DNA of 52,769 nucleotides from Candidatus Didemnitutus sp. (GCA_023701285.1 JAMPXH010000014.1:1-52769); one strand, 5' to 3'. Shown: positions 25,799 to 36,099, counted from the stretch's first letter. Notes: generated from the letters alone by a model not told the origin. Numbers and translations are program-made.

Positions 25799-27055
25799 AT
25801 GGTTGAACTCTGGCAAAACCTCCACCCGGCCGTGCAGCTCTTCCTCAAGGGCCTCGCGGTGGTGCTCGTCATCTTCCCGCTCGGCGGCATCGGCTCGCTC
25901 GCGGAGCGCAAGATTTCCGCCTGGATCCAAAACCGCCCCGGCCCGAACCGTGCGCTGCCGATCTGGTTCGCGTGGGTGCCCGTGCTCGGTCCGGCGCTCC
26001 AGCGTGTCGGCGCCTTCCACCTCATGGCCGACGGCCTGAAGATGCTCTTCAAGGAAGACGCGCTGCCCGGCCACGTGAACAAGGTCTACTTCGTGCTCGC
26101 GCCGATCCTGGCGATGATTCCGGCGCTCACGACCGTGTCGGCCGTGCCCTTCGGCGCCTACATGAACGACGCCGGCCAGATGGTGCCGCTCATCCTCGCC
26201 AACGTCGACGTCGGCATCCTCGCCGTCTTCGCCGTCTCCTCGCTCGGCGTCTACTCGCTCATCATCGCCGGCTGGGCCTCGAATTCGAAATATCCCTTCC
26301 TCGGCGGCGTCCGCGCCTCGGCGCAGCTCATCTCCTACGAACTCTCGATGACGCTCTCCGTGCTGCCCGTCTTTCTCTGGGTCAACGCCCCGGGCACGAG
26401 CGGCACGCTCAGCCTCTTCGACGTCGTGCAGTTCCAGAGCGGCACTTGGCAGGGCCTCAGCTCCGGCTCGTGGGGCGGCGTGTGGTTCCTCTTCCTCATG
26501 CCGGTCTCGGCCGTGGTGTTCCTCGTCTCGCTCTTCGCGGAGACCAACCGCCTGCCGTTCGACATGGCCGAGGGCGAGGCGGACCTCGTCGGCGGCTTCC
26601 ACACCGAATACGGCGCCTTCAAGTGGGGCCTGTTCTTCGTGGCGGAATACGCGCACATGATCGTCGGCTCCGGGCTCTTCGTGTTGCTCTTCCTCGGTGG
26701 CTGGAACCCGCTGCCATGGCTCCCGTTGGCGGAGGTGCTCGGCTGGTTCGGGCTCGCGGGCAATCCCATCGTCTTCGGCCTCGCCTCGATCGCCGTCTTC
26801 CTCGCGAAGGTGCTCTTCTTCATCTTCGTCTTCATGTGGGTGCGCTGGACCGTGCCGCGCTTCCGCTACGACCAGGTGATGAAGCTCGGCTGGCAGAAGC
26901 TGCTGCCGCTCGCGATCGGCAACCTGCTCTTCTACGCGCTGGCCATCGCCATCATCGACCGCCAGCTCGGCGCCGCGGCCTGGGCCGCGCTCGCCGTCAC
27001 CACCGTGGGCGCCCTCACGCTCATCTTCCGGTCGGCCCAACCGAAAACCCTCTGA
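25799..27055 (+). CDS. nuoH: NADH-quinone oxidoreductase subunit H
   Basis: 418-residue membrane subunit at the base of the quinone tunnel. The conserved block ERKISAWIQNRPGPNR is at about 38-53, ADGLKMLFKED follows, and ETNRLPFDMAEGEADLVGGFHTEY is the strong NuoH signature. About eight hydrophobic segments are visible. The stretch between membrane helices around 195-235 is longer than in E. coli NuoH. The gene begins 6 bp after nuoG; the reading frame closes just before nuoI. Confidence 0.96.
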   Translation: MVELWQNLHPAVQLFLKGLAVVLVIFPLGGIGSLAERKISAWIQNRPGPNRALPIWFAWVPVLGPALQRVGAFHLMADGLKMLFKEDALPGHVNKVYFVLAPILAMIPALTTVSAVPFGAYMNDAGQMVPLILANVDVGILAVFAVSSLGVYSLIIAGWASNSKYPFLGGVRASAQLISYELSMTLSVLPVFLWVNAPGTSGTLSLFDVVQFQSGTWQGLSSGSWGGVWFLFLMPVSAVVFLVSLFAETNRLPFDMAEGEADLVGGFHTEYGAFKWGLFFVAEYAHMIVGSGLFVLLFLGGWNPLPWLPLAEVLGWFGLAGNPIVFGLASIAVFLAKVLFFIFVFMWVRWTVPRFRYDQVMKLGWQKLLPLAIGNLLFYALAIAIIDRQLGAAAWAALAVTTVGALTLIFRSAQPKTL

Positions 27056-27065
27056 CCTGCGAGCC

Positions 27066-27605
27066 ATGGCTTACGTCGTCGAACGCAAACCCCTCTCGCT
27101 CTCCGAGCGCCTTTACCTCCCCGCGATCTTCGCGGGGATGAAGACCACGCTGCGACACCTGTTCCAGCCGAAGATCACGCTCGAGTATCCCGAGCAGCGC
27201 CCCGCCATTCCGCCCGGCTACCGCGGCGTGCCCACGCTGGTGAAGGACCCGCACGGCCGCGAGAAGTGCGTCTCGTGCCAGCTCTGCGAATTCGTCTGCC
27301 CGCCCAAGGCCATCCGCATCACGCCGGGCGAGCTGCCGGCCGACTCCGCGCAGGCGCACGTCGAGAAGGGCCCCAAGGCCTTCGACATCGACATGCTGCG
27401 CTGCATCTACTGCGGCCTCTGCCAGGAAGTCTGCCCCGAGGAGGCGATCTGGCTGCAGAACCAGTTCTCCATGTCCGGCTACACCCGCGCCGAGATGGTG
27501 AACGACAAGGCGCGCCTCTACGAACTCGGCGGCACGCTGCCCGACCAACACTTCAAGTGGGACAAGAAGAAGGCCGCCGAAGAGCGCGGCAACGCCCACC
27601 ACTGA
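27066..27605 (+). CDS. nuoI: NADH-quinone oxidoreductase subunit I
   Basis: 179-residue ferredoxin-like subunit holding clusters N6a and N6b. The two CxxCxxCxxxCP motifs are [12 protein letters not shown] (Cys68-Cys78) and [12 protein letters not shown] (Cys113-Cys123). An amphipathic N-terminal region ([21 protein letters not shown]) should lie on the membrane. The gene follows nuoH by 10 bp and precedes nuoJ by 3 bp. Confidence 0.96.
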   Translation: MAYVVERKPLSLSERLYLPAIFAGMKTTLRHLFQPKITLEYPEQRPAIPPGYRGVPTLVKDPHGREKCVSCQLCEFVCPPKAIRITPGELPADSAQAHVEKGPKAFDIDMLRCIYCGLCQEVCPEEAIWLQNQFSMSGYTRAEMVNDKARLYELGGTLPDQHFKWDKKKAAEERGNAHH

Positions 27606-27608
27606 GCC

Positions 27609-28112
27609 ATGACCAACGTCCTCTTCCACACGTTCGCCCTCCTCACGGTCGTTTGCGCCGTGCTGGTCGTCGTGAACAAGAATCCGGTGAACGGCGCCAT
27701 GTTCCTGCTCCTGTCGCTGGTCGGCATGGCCGGCCTCTTCGTGATGCTCGACGCCGCCCTGCTGGCCTTCGTCCTCCTGCTCGTCTACGCGGGCGCGGTC
27801 GTGGCCCTGTTCCTCTTCATCATCATGCTGCTCGACACCCGGCCGGAGCACCTGAAGCCGTTCAAGAAGCTGAGCGTGTTCGCCGCCGTCATCGGTGGCG
27901 CGCTCCTCGCGCTCGGCGCGTGGACGCTCGTCGGCCGGGTCGAGAACGTCCCGGCCCCGGCGGTCGCCGCCCCGACGCTCAAGAATTACGCGGAGCTGCT
28001 CTTCACGACCTATCTGCTGCCCGTGCAGCTCGTCGGTTTCATGCTCCTCATCGCCATGCTCGGCGTGATCGTGCTGAGCAAGAAATTCGCCCCGGTGGAG
28101 GACCCGCAATGA
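27609..28112 (+). CDS. nuoJ: NADH-quinone oxidoreductase subunit J
   Basis: 167-residue membrane subunit with five hydrophobic segments. The conserved third-helix region is [20 protein letters not shown], which carries the pi-bulge helix of Complex I, and [20 protein letters not shown] precedes it. Its stop overlaps nuoK by four bases (ATGA). Length and composition are ordinary. Confidence 0.95.
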   Translation: MTNVLFHTFALLTVVCAVLVVVNKNPVNGAMFLLLSLVGMAGLFVMLDAALLAFVLLLVYAGAVVALFLFIIMLLDTRPEHLKPFKKLSVFAAVIGGALLALGAWTLVGRVENVPAPAVAAPTLKNYAELLFTTYLLPVQLVGFMLLIAMLGVIVLSKKFAPVEDPQ

Positions 28113-28417
28113 ATCCCGCCAGCCTCGACTCCTACATCGCCCTCAGCGCGATCCTCTTCGTGATCGGCTTCGCCGGCGTGCTGCTGCGCAAGAACACGCT
28201 CGTGATCTACATGTGCCTCGAGCTCATGCTGCTCGCCTCGACGCTGGCGCTGGTGGCCTTCTCGCGTTTCCACGGCACGCTGGACGGTGCGGTCTTCGTC
28301 TTCTTCATCCTCACGATCGCGGCCGCCGAGGTGGCCGTCGGTCTCGCCATCATCGTCGCCCTCTTCCGCCGCCGCCACACGGTGCAGGTGGAGGAGTTGA
28401 ACGCGCTCAAGCACTGA
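28109..28417 (+). CDS. nuoK: NADH-quinone oxidoreductase subunit K
   Basis: 102-residue, three-helix membrane subunit related to MrpC. Conserved glutamates for proton transfer lie in [19 protein letters not shown] and in [20 protein letters not shown]. The start ATG 28109 overlaps the nuoJ stop. nuoL follows after a single base, consistent with one tightly packed transcript. Confidence 0.96.
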   Translation: MNPASLDSYIALSAILFVIGFAGVLLRKNTLVIYMCLELMLLASTLALVAFSRFHGTLDGAVFVFFILTIAAAEVAVGLAIIVALFRRRHTVQVEELNALKH

Positions 28418-28418
28418 C

Positions 28419-30293
28419 ATGTCCCCTGTCACTTCCGCCCTCGTCATCCTGCTGGCTCCGCTCGCCTCCGCGACGGTGATCGCGCTGTTCCTGCGGCGCC
28501 AGGGTGCGCTCGCCTCGTGGATCTCGGTCGCCGCCGCCGCGGTCCTGTGCGTGCTGTCGCTCCAGCTCGTGTTCAACGGCACCGACGTCAACGCCAGCCG
28601 CGAGTGGCTGCGTTTCGGCGACTTCGCGATCTCGCTCGGCTTCAAGATCGATGCGCTCGCGCGCCTGATGCTGTTCGTCGTGGCCTTCGTCGGCTTCCTC
28701 ATCCACGTCTTCTCGCTCGGCTACATGCACGACGACGAGGCGCGGGCGCGGTTCTTCGGCGGGTTGTCCATCTTCATGTTCTCGATGCTCGGCATCGTTG
28801 TCGCCGACTCGCTGTTCATGATCTTCATCTTCTGGGAGCTGGTCGGCTTCAGCTCCTACATGCTGATCGGCCACTACCTCGACAAACAGTCCGCGGCCGA
28901 CGCCGCCAAGAAGGCCTTCATCGTCAACCGCGTGGGCGACTTCGGCTTCCTGCTCGGCATCGTGTGGACCTACTGGATGTTCGGCACCACCAACCTGACC
29001 GAGCTCGCCACGCTGGCGCCGACGGTCGGCACGATCTCCGCCGCGCTGCCGCTGCTGCTGTTCTGCGGCGCGATGGGCAAGTCCGCGCAGATGCCGCTGC
29101 ACGTGTGGTTGCCGGACGCGATGGAAGGCCCGACGCCCGTCTCCGCGCTCATCCACGCCGCGACGATGGTCGCCGCCGGTATCTACATGCTCTGCCGCAT
29201 CCAGGTCCTCATGGTGCCGGATGCGCTCACCGCCATCGCGTGGATCGGCACGATCACCGCGGTCTACGCCGCGCTCTGCGCCATCACGCAACGCGACATC
29301 AAGAAGGTCCTCGCTTACTCCACGCTCTCGCAGCTCGGCTACATGGTGGCGGCGTTCGGGTTGGGCTCGCTGGCGGTCTCGCACGGCGCGGGCGGCCATG
29401 AGGTCGTCATCGCGGCCGGCGTCGGCGCCGCGATGTTCCACTTGGTCACGCACGCGTTCTTCAAGGCCCTCCTCTTCCTCGGCTCCGGCTCCGTCATCCA
29501 CGGCTGCCACCACGAGCAGGACATCTTCGCGATGGGCGGCCTGGCGAAGAAGATGCCGGTGACGTTCATCACGTTCACGCTCGGCGTGCTCGCGATCATC
29601 GGTTTCCCGGGCCTCGCCGGTTTCTTCTCCAAGGACGCGATCCTCTACCTCGCGATGGAGAACAACACGGCCATCTTCGCCGCGCTCACTTTCACGGCGA
29701 TCCTGACCTCGTTCTACATGATCCGCATGTGGAAGATTGTCTTCTTCGGCGAGGCTCGCTCCGACCACGCGAAGCACGCGCACGAAAGCGGTCTGACGAT
29801 GACGCTGCCGCTCGTGCTGCTCGCGGCCCTCTCGGTCGCCGGCGGCTACAGCGGCGTCTTCGGCCGCATCGCCGGTTCGGTCGCCGAGCTGATCCCGGTC
29901 GCCCATGGCTCCGCGCATACGACGATCCTCGCGGTCTCGGTCGCGGTGATGGTCATCGGTGCCGGTGTGGCTTGGCTCCTCTACCCGGCGGCCAAGACCG
30001 ACGCTCTCGAAGCGAAGGCGGGCGGCCTCTTCCGCGGGCTCGGCGCGCTGAAGGAATCCTTCGACACGGCCTACAATTACTACGTCGCGAAGATCCAGCA
30101 GCGTTTCGCGCTGTTCGTGAACTTTCTCGAGCAGGTCGTGCTCGCCGGCCTGATCATCCGCGGCCTCGCGGGCCTCGTCGGCCTGTTCGGCTACGGTGCG
30201 CGGGCGCTGCACGTCGGCAGCCTGCACGCCTACGTCTACTGGTTCCTGCTCGGCACGGTGCTGCTGTGGGCCTTCGCCACCGGCATTTTCTAA
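28419..30293 (+). CDS. nuoL: NADH-quinone oxidoreductase subunit L (antiporter-like)
   Basis: 624-residue antiporter-like proton-pumping subunit, about 15-16 membrane helices. Family blocks include FWELVGFSSYMLIGHYL (with the key Glu), KKAFIVNRVGDFGFLLG, PLHVWLPDAMEGPTPVSALIHAATMVAAG and the long C-terminal amphipathic helix region typical of NuoL (about 530-600). It is preceded by only one base after nuoK, and no Shine-Dalgarno sequence is present. Confidence 0.96.
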   Translation: MSPVTSALVILLAPLASATVIALFLRRQGALASWISVAAAAVLCVLSLQLVFNGTDVNASREWLRFGDFAISLGFKIDALARLMLFVVAFVGFLIHVFSLGYMHDDEARARFFGGLSIFMFSMLGIVVADSLFMIFIFWELVGFSSYMLIGHYLDKQSAADAAKKAFIVNRVGDFGFLLGIVWTYWMFGTTNLTELATLAPTVGTISAALPLLLFCGAMGKSAQMPLHVWLPDAMEGPTPVSALIHAATMVAAGIYMLCRIQVLMVPDALTAIAWIGTITAVYAALCAITQRDIKKVLAYSTLSQLGYMVAAFGLGSLAVSHGAGGHEVVIAAGVGAAMFHLVTHAFFKALLFLGSGSVIHGCHHEQDIFAMGGLAKKMPVTFITFTLGVLAIIGFPGLAGFFSKDAILYLAMENNTAIFAALTFTAILTSFYMIRMWKIVFFGEARSDHAKHAHESGLTMTLPLVLLAALSVAGGYSGVFGRIAGSVAELIPVAHGSAHTTILAVSVAVMVIGAGVAWLLYPAAKTDALEAKAGGLFRGLGALKESFDTAYNYYVAKIQQRFALFVNFLEQVVLAGLIIRGLAGLVGLFGYGARALHVGSLHAYVYWFLLGTVLLWAFATGIF

Positions 30294-30304
30294 CCTGATT
30301 TTCG

Positions 30305-31828
30305 ATGGAAGCCTCCTCCAACGCCCAACTCCTGCAGCTCGCGATCGCCACGCCGCTCCTCGCGGCCCTGGCCATCGCGCTCGGCCTGCCGAAGCGCCTC
30401 GCCACCGGATTGGCGGCGCTGGCCTTCGCGTTGCCCGCGGCTATCGCGCTGTGGCTGTGGTCGCAGTTCCCGGCTGACGCCGGCGCGGCCTACCAATTCG
30501 TCAGCAATACCAACACCGGCCTCCAGGGTTTCGGCATCAGCCTGAAGCTCGGCCTCAACGGCGTCGCGCTGCCGATGTTCCTGCTCGCCGCCATCGTCGG
30601 GCTCGCGGCCGGTCTCTATGCGCTGCGTTCGGGCGCGGAGCGGTTGACGACCTACCTCACGCTGCTGCTCGTGATGCAGGCGGGCTTGCTGGGCACTTTC
30701 GCGTCGATCGACATCTTCTATTTCTACTTCTTCCACGAACTCGCGCTGATCCCGACGTTCATCATGGTCGGCGTCTGGGGCGGGCGGGACCGCAACTACG
30801 CGGCGATGAAGATGACGATCTACCTCACGCTGGGCGCGATGCTGTCGCTCGCCGGCCTGATCGCCATCTACACGCAGAGCGGCGCGCAGTCCTTCGACTT
30901 GCAGACGCTGCGGGCCGAGCTGGCGGCGCACCCGCTGGGTGAGACGGCGCAGAAATACATCTTCGGCCTGCTGATGTTCGGTTTCGGCACGCTGGTCTCC
31001 CTGTGGCCGTTGCACACCTGGGCGCCGCTCGGCTACGGCGCGGCCCCGAGCTCCGCGGCGATGTTGCACGCGGGCGTGCTCAAAAAGTTCGGCCTCTACG
31101 GTCTCATCCAGGTCGCGCTGCCGCTGCTGCCGGTCGGTGCCCAGGCCTGGGTCTGGCCGCTGGCCCTGCTCGCTGCGCTCGGCAACGTGCTCGTCGTCGG
31201 CTTCATCACCATGGCCCAGCGCGACCTCAAGCAGATGCTCGGTTACAGCTCGGTCATGCACATGGGCTACTGCTTCCTCGGCATCGCCACGCTGTCGGTT
31301 GTTGGCGCGGGCGGCGTCGTGCTGCTGATGGTGGCGCACGGTTTGTCGGTCGCGTTGCTGTTCCTGCTCGCGACCAGCATCCATCACCGCACGCAGACCT
31401 TCGACCTCGGCGAGATGGGTGGGTTGGCGCGGCAGACGCCGGTGCTCGCCGCCTTCTTCGTCGCGGCCACGATGGCCAGTGTGGGCCTGCCGGGCTTCGC
31501 CAATTTTTGGGGTGAACTCACCGTCTTCGTGTCGTTGTGGAAATTCTCCCCGTGGGTGACCGCCGCCGCCATCGCGGGCGTGATCATCTCCGCCATCTAC
31601 GGCCTGCGCGCCGCCGCACGGGTGTTCTTCGGTCCGCCGACGGAGCAATTGCAGGCCGTGCTCAAGGAGCGCCCGGCCGCCGACCTCGTCTGGTCGGAGC
31701 GCCTGCCGGCCCTGATCCTGCTCGTCGCGCTGCTCGTGCTCGGCTTCTGGCCGAAGGCCGTCTCCGACGGCGCCAGCCACGCGCTCGCCGCGACGCATTC
31801 CGCGCTCACGACCACCTCCTCGCGCTAA
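30305..31828 (+). CDS. nuoM: NADH-quinone oxidoreductase subunit M (antiporter-like)
   Basis: 507-residue antiporter-like subunit. It has FYFYFFHELALIPTFIMVGVWG (conserved Glu), LVSLWPLHTWAPLGYGAAPS and the lysine-containing LHAGVLKKFGLYGLI. Roughly 14 hydrophobic segments are present. The ATG follows GATTTTCG, the same pyrimidine-rich context seen before nuoF, nuoG and nuoN. Normal length. Confidence 0.95.
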   Translation: MEASSNAQLLQLAIATPLLAALAIALGLPKRLATGLAALAFALPAAIALWLWSQFPADAGAAYQFVSNTNTGLQGFGISLKLGLNGVALPMFLLAAIVGLAAGLYALRSGAERLTTYLTLLLVMQAGLLGTFASIDIFYFYFFHELALIPTFIMVGVWGGRDRNYAAMKMTIYLTLGAMLSLAGLIAIYTQSGAQSFDLQTLRAELAAHPLGETAQKYIFGLLMFGFGTLVSLWPLHTWAPLGYGAAPSSAAMLHAGVLKKFGLYGLIQVALPLLPVGAQAWVWPLALLAALGNVLVVGFITMAQRDLKQMLGYSSVMHMGYCFLGIATLSVVGAGGVVLLMVAHGLSVALLFLLATSIHHRTQTFDLGEMGGLARQTPVLAAFFVAATMASVGLPGFANFWGELTVFVSLWKFSPWVTAAAIAGVIISAIYGLRAAARVFFGPPTEQLQAVLKERPAADLVWSERLPALILLVALLVLGFWPKAVSDGASHALAATHSALTTTSSR

Positions 31829-31840
31829 TTTTCCGCCGCC

Positions 31841-33346
31841 ATGCCGCTCGAACTTCTCAAGGCCGCCGCCGAGTCCAACCAATGGGCCGCCCTCCTGCCC
31901 GAGGTCATCCTCGCCTGCTCGGCGCTCGGTCTCCTCGCGTTGGAGATCCTCCTGCCGCGCTCGCTGTATCGCTTCATCCCGGTCGTCGCCGTGCTGGCGC
32001 TCGCGGCCGTGCTGGTGACGGTGCTGGTGGATTTCAATTCCCTCTGGCTCGGTGAGGCCACGTTCGCGGGCTTGGTGCGCCACACGGTGCCCGGGCAGGT
32101 CGCGCGGGTGTTCTTCGTGCTCACGGCGCTGCTCGTGTGCTTCATCGCCGGCCTGGTGCTCCCGCGCACGAAGCTGCCGCGCGTGGAATTCCACGCGATC
32201 GTGCTTATCGTGACCGTGGCGATGATGCTGCTCGCGCAGAGCGACCACTTCGCTCTGTTCTTCGTCGCGCTGGAGACGGTGACGATCGGCTTCTACATCC
32301 TCGTTTCCTATTTCCGGAACAACCCGCTCACGCTCGAGGCCGGCCTGAAATACCTCGTCATGGGCGCCCTCAGCTCCGCGATCATGCTCTTTGGCATCGT
32401 GCTGCTCTACGGCGCGGTCGGCAGCGGTGCCGGCGTGGGCCAGAGCGGTTTCTCCTTCGATGCCATCACGGTCTTCCTCGCGGCCAATCCCGACAACCTG
32501 CTCGGCTTGGTCGGCGCGGTGCTGGTGCTGAGCGGCGTGGCCTTCAAGATCGGTGCGTTCCCGTTCCAGATCTGGATCCCTGACGTTTATCAGGGTGCGC
32601 CGACGCCGGTGACGGCGTTCCTCGCGGTCGGTTCCAAGGCCGCCGGGTTCGCCGTGCTGCTCACGCTGGTGCGCAACGTCTTCGCGCCGCTTGAGTCCGT
32701 GCTCGTGCCGCTGCTCTCGACGCTCGCGGCCGCCACGCTGATCTTCGGCAACGTGGCCGCGCTCAAGCAGCGCAACGCCAAGCGCCTGATGGGTCTCTCC
32801 GGCGTGTCGCACGCGGGCTTCCTGCTGCTCGGCGTCGTCGCCTCGCTGAGCGTCTCGTGGGCGCCGGGCGCGGTGTGGTTCTACCTGTTCACCTACCTGT
32901 TCGCCTCGATGGCGGTCTTCGGCGTCATGGCGCACCTCGCGGGCGAGGACGACACGGCGCAGGAACTCGACGGCTACATCGGCCTCGCGAAGGACAAGCC
33001 CTTCCTCGGCGCCGTGCTGGCGATCGGCGTGGGCTCGCTGGCGGGCATCCCGCCGCTGGCCGGGTTCATGGGCAAGCTGCTCGTGTTCATGGCCGCTTTC
33101 CAGGCCGGGCTCCACGGCCTGCTCGCCATCGCGATCGTGTGCGTCGTGGTCTCGATCTATTACTACTTCGGCTGGATCAAGGCCGCGTGGTTCGAGACCT
33201 GGCGCCCGGAAGGCGAGGCCGCTCCGGCCTTCACCGGCACGACGCCCGGCTTCGTCGGCACCGTGGTGCTGTCGGCGCTCGCGTTCACGACCGTGCTGCT
33301 CGGCTTCTTCCAGGAGCCGCTCACGCGCTGGCTGATGCTCCAATAA
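31841..33346 (+). CDS. nuoN: NADH-quinone oxidoreductase subunit N (antiporter-like)
   Basis: 501-residue antiporter-like subunit and last gene of the operon. Visible blocks are FFVALETVTIGFYILVSYFR, KYLVMGALSSAIMLFG, FKIGAFPFQIWIPDVYQGAPTPVTAFL and GLSGVSHAGFLLLG. About 14 membrane segments. A strong hairpin terminator follows 27 bp after the stop. The order L-M-N matches most bacterial operons. Confidence 0.95.
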   Translation: MPLELLKAAAESNQWAALLPEVILACSALGLLALEILLPRSLYRFIPVVAVLALAAVLVTVLVDFNSLWLGEATFAGLVRHTVPGQVARVFFVLTALLVCFIAGLVLPRTKLPRVEFHAIVLIVTVAMMLLAQSDHFALFFVALETVTIGFYILVSYFRNNPLTLEAGLKYLVMGALSSAIMLFGIVLLYGAVGSGAGVGQSGFSFDAITVFLAANPDNLLGLVGAVLVLSGVAFKIGAFPFQIWIPDVYQGAPTPVTAFLAVGSKAAGFAVLLTLVRNVFAPLESVLVPLLSTLAAATLIFGNVAALKQRNAKRLMGLSGVSHAGFLLLGVVASLSVSWAPGAVWFYLFTYLFASMAVFGVMAHLAGEDDTAQELDGYIGLAKDKPFLGAVLAIGVGSLAGIPPLAGFMGKLLVFMAAFQAGLHGLLAIAIVCVVVSIYYYFGWIKAAWFETWRPEGEAAPAFTGTTPGFVGTVVLSALAFTTVLLGFFQEPLTRWLMLQ

Positions 33347-33372
33347 CCGGCGTTCGCACCGGTCTCCTCCGC

Positions 33373-33400
33373 GGCGCGGCTCAAGCCGCGCCTTTTGTTT
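33373..33400 (+). terminator. Rho-independent terminator of the nuo operon
   Basis: GGCGCGGC (33373-33380) pairs perfectly with GCCGCGCC (33385-33392) around a TCAA loop, followed by TTTTGTTT. It is 27 bp after nuoN and 99 bp before the next gene. Confidence 0.92.
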
Positions 33401-33498
33401 GGCGCCGGCCCGGGGCGGGGCGTGCGCTGCGGGGCGGCCGCGTTTTTCAGGAATTTTCTTCGCCACCGTGCGGGAATGTGTTTCGGCTGGGCGCACGC

Positions 33499-34845
33499 AT
33501 GAAGGTCACTGGCATCGCCCTCGTTCCGCCCCCGTCGGCGGCTGATTTGCCCAAGGTCACGCCGGAGTTGCTGGCGTCCGTGCTCGCCCGCTACTCGCGC
33601 AGCAACGACGGGCTGGCGACCATTCTCTCCAAGGTCGACCTCGCCAACCCCGACGAGTCCATCGACCGCATCCTGAAATTCGTCGACTACGGCCACGCCT
33701 CGATCGGCGGTCTCACGGGCGGTCTCGCCATCGCGCTCGACGGCGTCTCGATGTGGCTGGCCTATAAAATTTTCGAGCTCGCGCAGATGGCCGACGGCCA
33801 GGAATCGAGCACGCGCTACATCACGATGGACGCCACCGGCCTGCCGACGCCCGCCGAGTTGGGGGTCCCGGACGATCTGGCCGCGCGCTGGACCGCAGTG
33901 ATGGCCAAGGCCTTCGCCGCCTACCACGCCGAGTATGCGCGGCTCGACGCGCTCGGTCAGGCGCAGCCCGAGCTCATCCGCCTGCCGCCGAACGCGAAGC
34001 CCGCCGTCATCATCCGCATCCGCAAGAACTACGCGCTCGACCGCGCCCGCTACTTCATCCCGCTCGCCACCCGCACCAACCTCGGCCTCGTGCAGAGCTC
34101 GCGCATGTGGGCCGCGACGGTGAAGCACCTCGATTCCCTCCCGCAGCCCGAGGCGCGCGCGGCGGCGCAGCTCATCCGCGACGAATTGATCAAGCAGTCG
34201 CCCCGCCTCATGCGCCACAGCACGGCGGAGAAATCCTACGCGGAGCAGGCCCGGCAGGAACTCGCCACCTCGCTCCGGCTCGGGCTCGCCCGCCTCTCGA
34301 CCGCACCGCTGCGCGACGAGGTGTGGGTGAAGGTCGACCGCGACACGCCGCCCTGGCTGCGCGAGGAGCAACCCGTGGGCGAGGCGCTCCGCCATCGCGC
34401 CAACCGCTACGGCTATCAGGGCACTGCGACGCGCCGCATGCGTGTGACCTTCGCGTGGAACAATCTGGCGATCGCCGAGCTGCGCGACCTCAACCGCCAC
34501 CGCACCGGTCATCGCTACACGCCGCTCATCCAGGCCGGCTTTTATTTGCCGCCGGAGATCGCGCATGCCGCGCACCAGCCGTTGCTTGACGAGCAGGCGG
34601 CGCTCACGCGCGAGCTGATGCAGCGCGGCTGCGGCAGCTACGTCTATTCGCTGCTGCTCGGCGCGCAGACGCCGTTCGAGCACAGCACCCAGGCCGACAA
34701 GTTCATCTACGAGGCCGAACTGCGCACCGGCATGGGGGCGCATTTCCGCTACGCCGAGCATCTGTCCGCCGCGTTGAGGGAATTCCGGGCGCAAGTGCCC
34801 GAATCCTCTGCGCACATCGTTGAGGGCACGGCCGAGCCGGAATAA
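33499..34845 (+). CDS. ThyX-like (FAD-dependent thymidylate synthase family) double-domain protein
   Basis: 448 residues, about twice a normal ThyX. Both halves carry ThyX-like elements. In the N-half, GHASIGGLTGGLAIALDGVS then ESSTRYI stands where RHRxxSxxxxSxRY would be, and RARYFIPLATRTNLGLVQSS follows. In the C-half, LRDLNRHRTGHRYTP and YVYSLLLGAQTPFEHSTQ with ELRTGMGAHFRY appear. Neither half has the full catalytic motif; the RHR is only in the second. It may use dUMP, 5,10-methylene-THF and FADH2 to make dTMP, or may have drifted to another role. The start ATG 33499 lies after the nuo terminator; no partner gene is obvious. Confidence 0.7.
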   Translation: MKVTGIALVPPPSAADLPKVTPELLASVLARYSRSNDGLATILSKVDLANPDESIDRILKFVDYGHASIGGLTGGLAIALDGVSMWLAYKIFELAQMADGQESSTRYITMDATGLPTPAELGVPDDLAARWTAVMAKAFAAYHAEYARLDALGQAQPELIRLPPNAKPAVIIRIRKNYALDRARYFIPLATRTNLGLVQSSRMWAATVKHLDSLPQPEARAAAQLIRDELIKQSPRLMRHSTAEKSYAEQARQELATSLRLGLARLSTAPLRDEVWVKVDRDTPPWLREEQPVGEALRHRANRYGYQGTATRRMRVTFAWNNLAIAELRDLNRHRTGHRYTPLIQAGFYLPPEIAHAAHQPLLDEQAALTRELMQRGCGSYVYSLLLGAQTPFEHSTQADKFIYEAELRTGMGAHFRYAEHLSAALREFRAQVPESSAHIVEGTAEPE

Positions 34846-34967
34846 ATTGGCTTGCTGCACGGAGGGCCGAGGCAAGCATCCAACTCATTGCTGCGTATGG
34901 CCCCACGCGTTCACTCTGGACCCCGGTTCACCTGCGGGCGTGCCGCCACCTCCAACGGGGACCGCAG

Positions 34968-35741
34968 ATGAGCCGGTTCAAGGTTCTGCAGTTCAACATG
35001 CAGTTCGGCCAAGTCTGGCGCGATCACGATCCGGACAACGCTCCGCTCGACCTCGCGCAGAGCATCGCGGAAATCCAGGCGCACGATGCCGACATCATCC
35101 TCCTGCAGGAAGTGGAGCGGGCCCTGCCCGGCGGCGTGCAGCCCGCCGTGCCGCCGAACTTCACGCGCCTGCAGGCCGCGTTGCCCGGCTACCACGGATT
35201 TTTCTCCTACCCGAAACCCGACCCGCGCGAGCTGCCCTTCGGCGTGGGTCTGGCGATCTTCTCGCGCACACCTTTGGTGGACACCTTCCGCGTCGACCTG
35301 CCTTCGCCGCCCGTGGAGTTCGAGTTTCTCGGCGAAAAGAAGACGCCGACCGACCGCCTCCTGATCGGAGCTTCCACTGAGATCGGCGGGCGCAAGCTCC
35401 GCCTGCTCAACACGCACCTGCTCGCGCTCTTCATGCTGCATTCGAGCAGCGAGGCGCACAACGGACAGCGGCAACGCGTGGCCGAGGAGCTGCAGCGGCA
35501 CGCGGGGCCGACGATTCTCACCGGCGATTTCAACGTCAGCCGCCACGAGTCCCTCGTGCGGCAGTTTGCCGCGGTGGGCTACCGCACGGTGCAGACGAGC
35601 GAGGTCACCTGGCGCCGCCGACCCTACGTGCTCGACCACATTTTCTATAACGCGCCGCTGCGTCCCGTGAGCCACGCCGTTCGCCCGACGCCCGCCTCGG
35701 ATCACCACGTGCTGGTCGCCGAGATGGAATTCGCCGAGTAG
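34968..35741 (+). CDS. Endonuclease/exonuclease/phosphatase (EEP) family hydrolase
   Basis: 257 residues with the complete EEP (DNase I-like) set: QFNMQFG, IILLQEVE (catalytic Glu), LLNTHLLAL, ILTGDFNVS (Asp-x-Asn), YVLDHIF and ASDHHVLVAEM (Asp-His). The Mg-dependent phosphodiesterase fold is certain, but substrate (DNA, phosphoinositide-like lipid, or other) is not. No signal peptide, so probably cytoplasmic. It is convergent with the UVR-like gene at 35800. The 122 bp before it shows no clear promoter. Confidence 0.87.
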   Translation: MSRFKVLQFNMQFGQVWRDHDPDNAPLDLAQSIAEIQAHDADIILLQEVERALPGGVQPAVPPNFTRLQAALPGYHGFFSYPKPDPRELPFGVGLAIFSRTPLVDTFRVDLPSPPVEFEFLGEKKTPTDRLLIGASTEIGGRKLRLLNTHLLALFMLHSSSEAHNGQRQRVAEELQRHAGPTILTGDFNVSRHESLVRQFAAVGYRTVQTSEVTWRRRPYVLDHIFYNAPLRPVSHAVRPTPASDHHVLVAEMEFAE

Positions 35742-35799
35742 AACCTGCCCGCAGCAGGGCGGAAAAAGATACGCTGACGCGCGACAGACCGTGCCGGCG

Positions 35800-36078
<279 letters not shown>

Positions 36079-36099
36079 CGCCCGCGAAGATTGCCGGCT

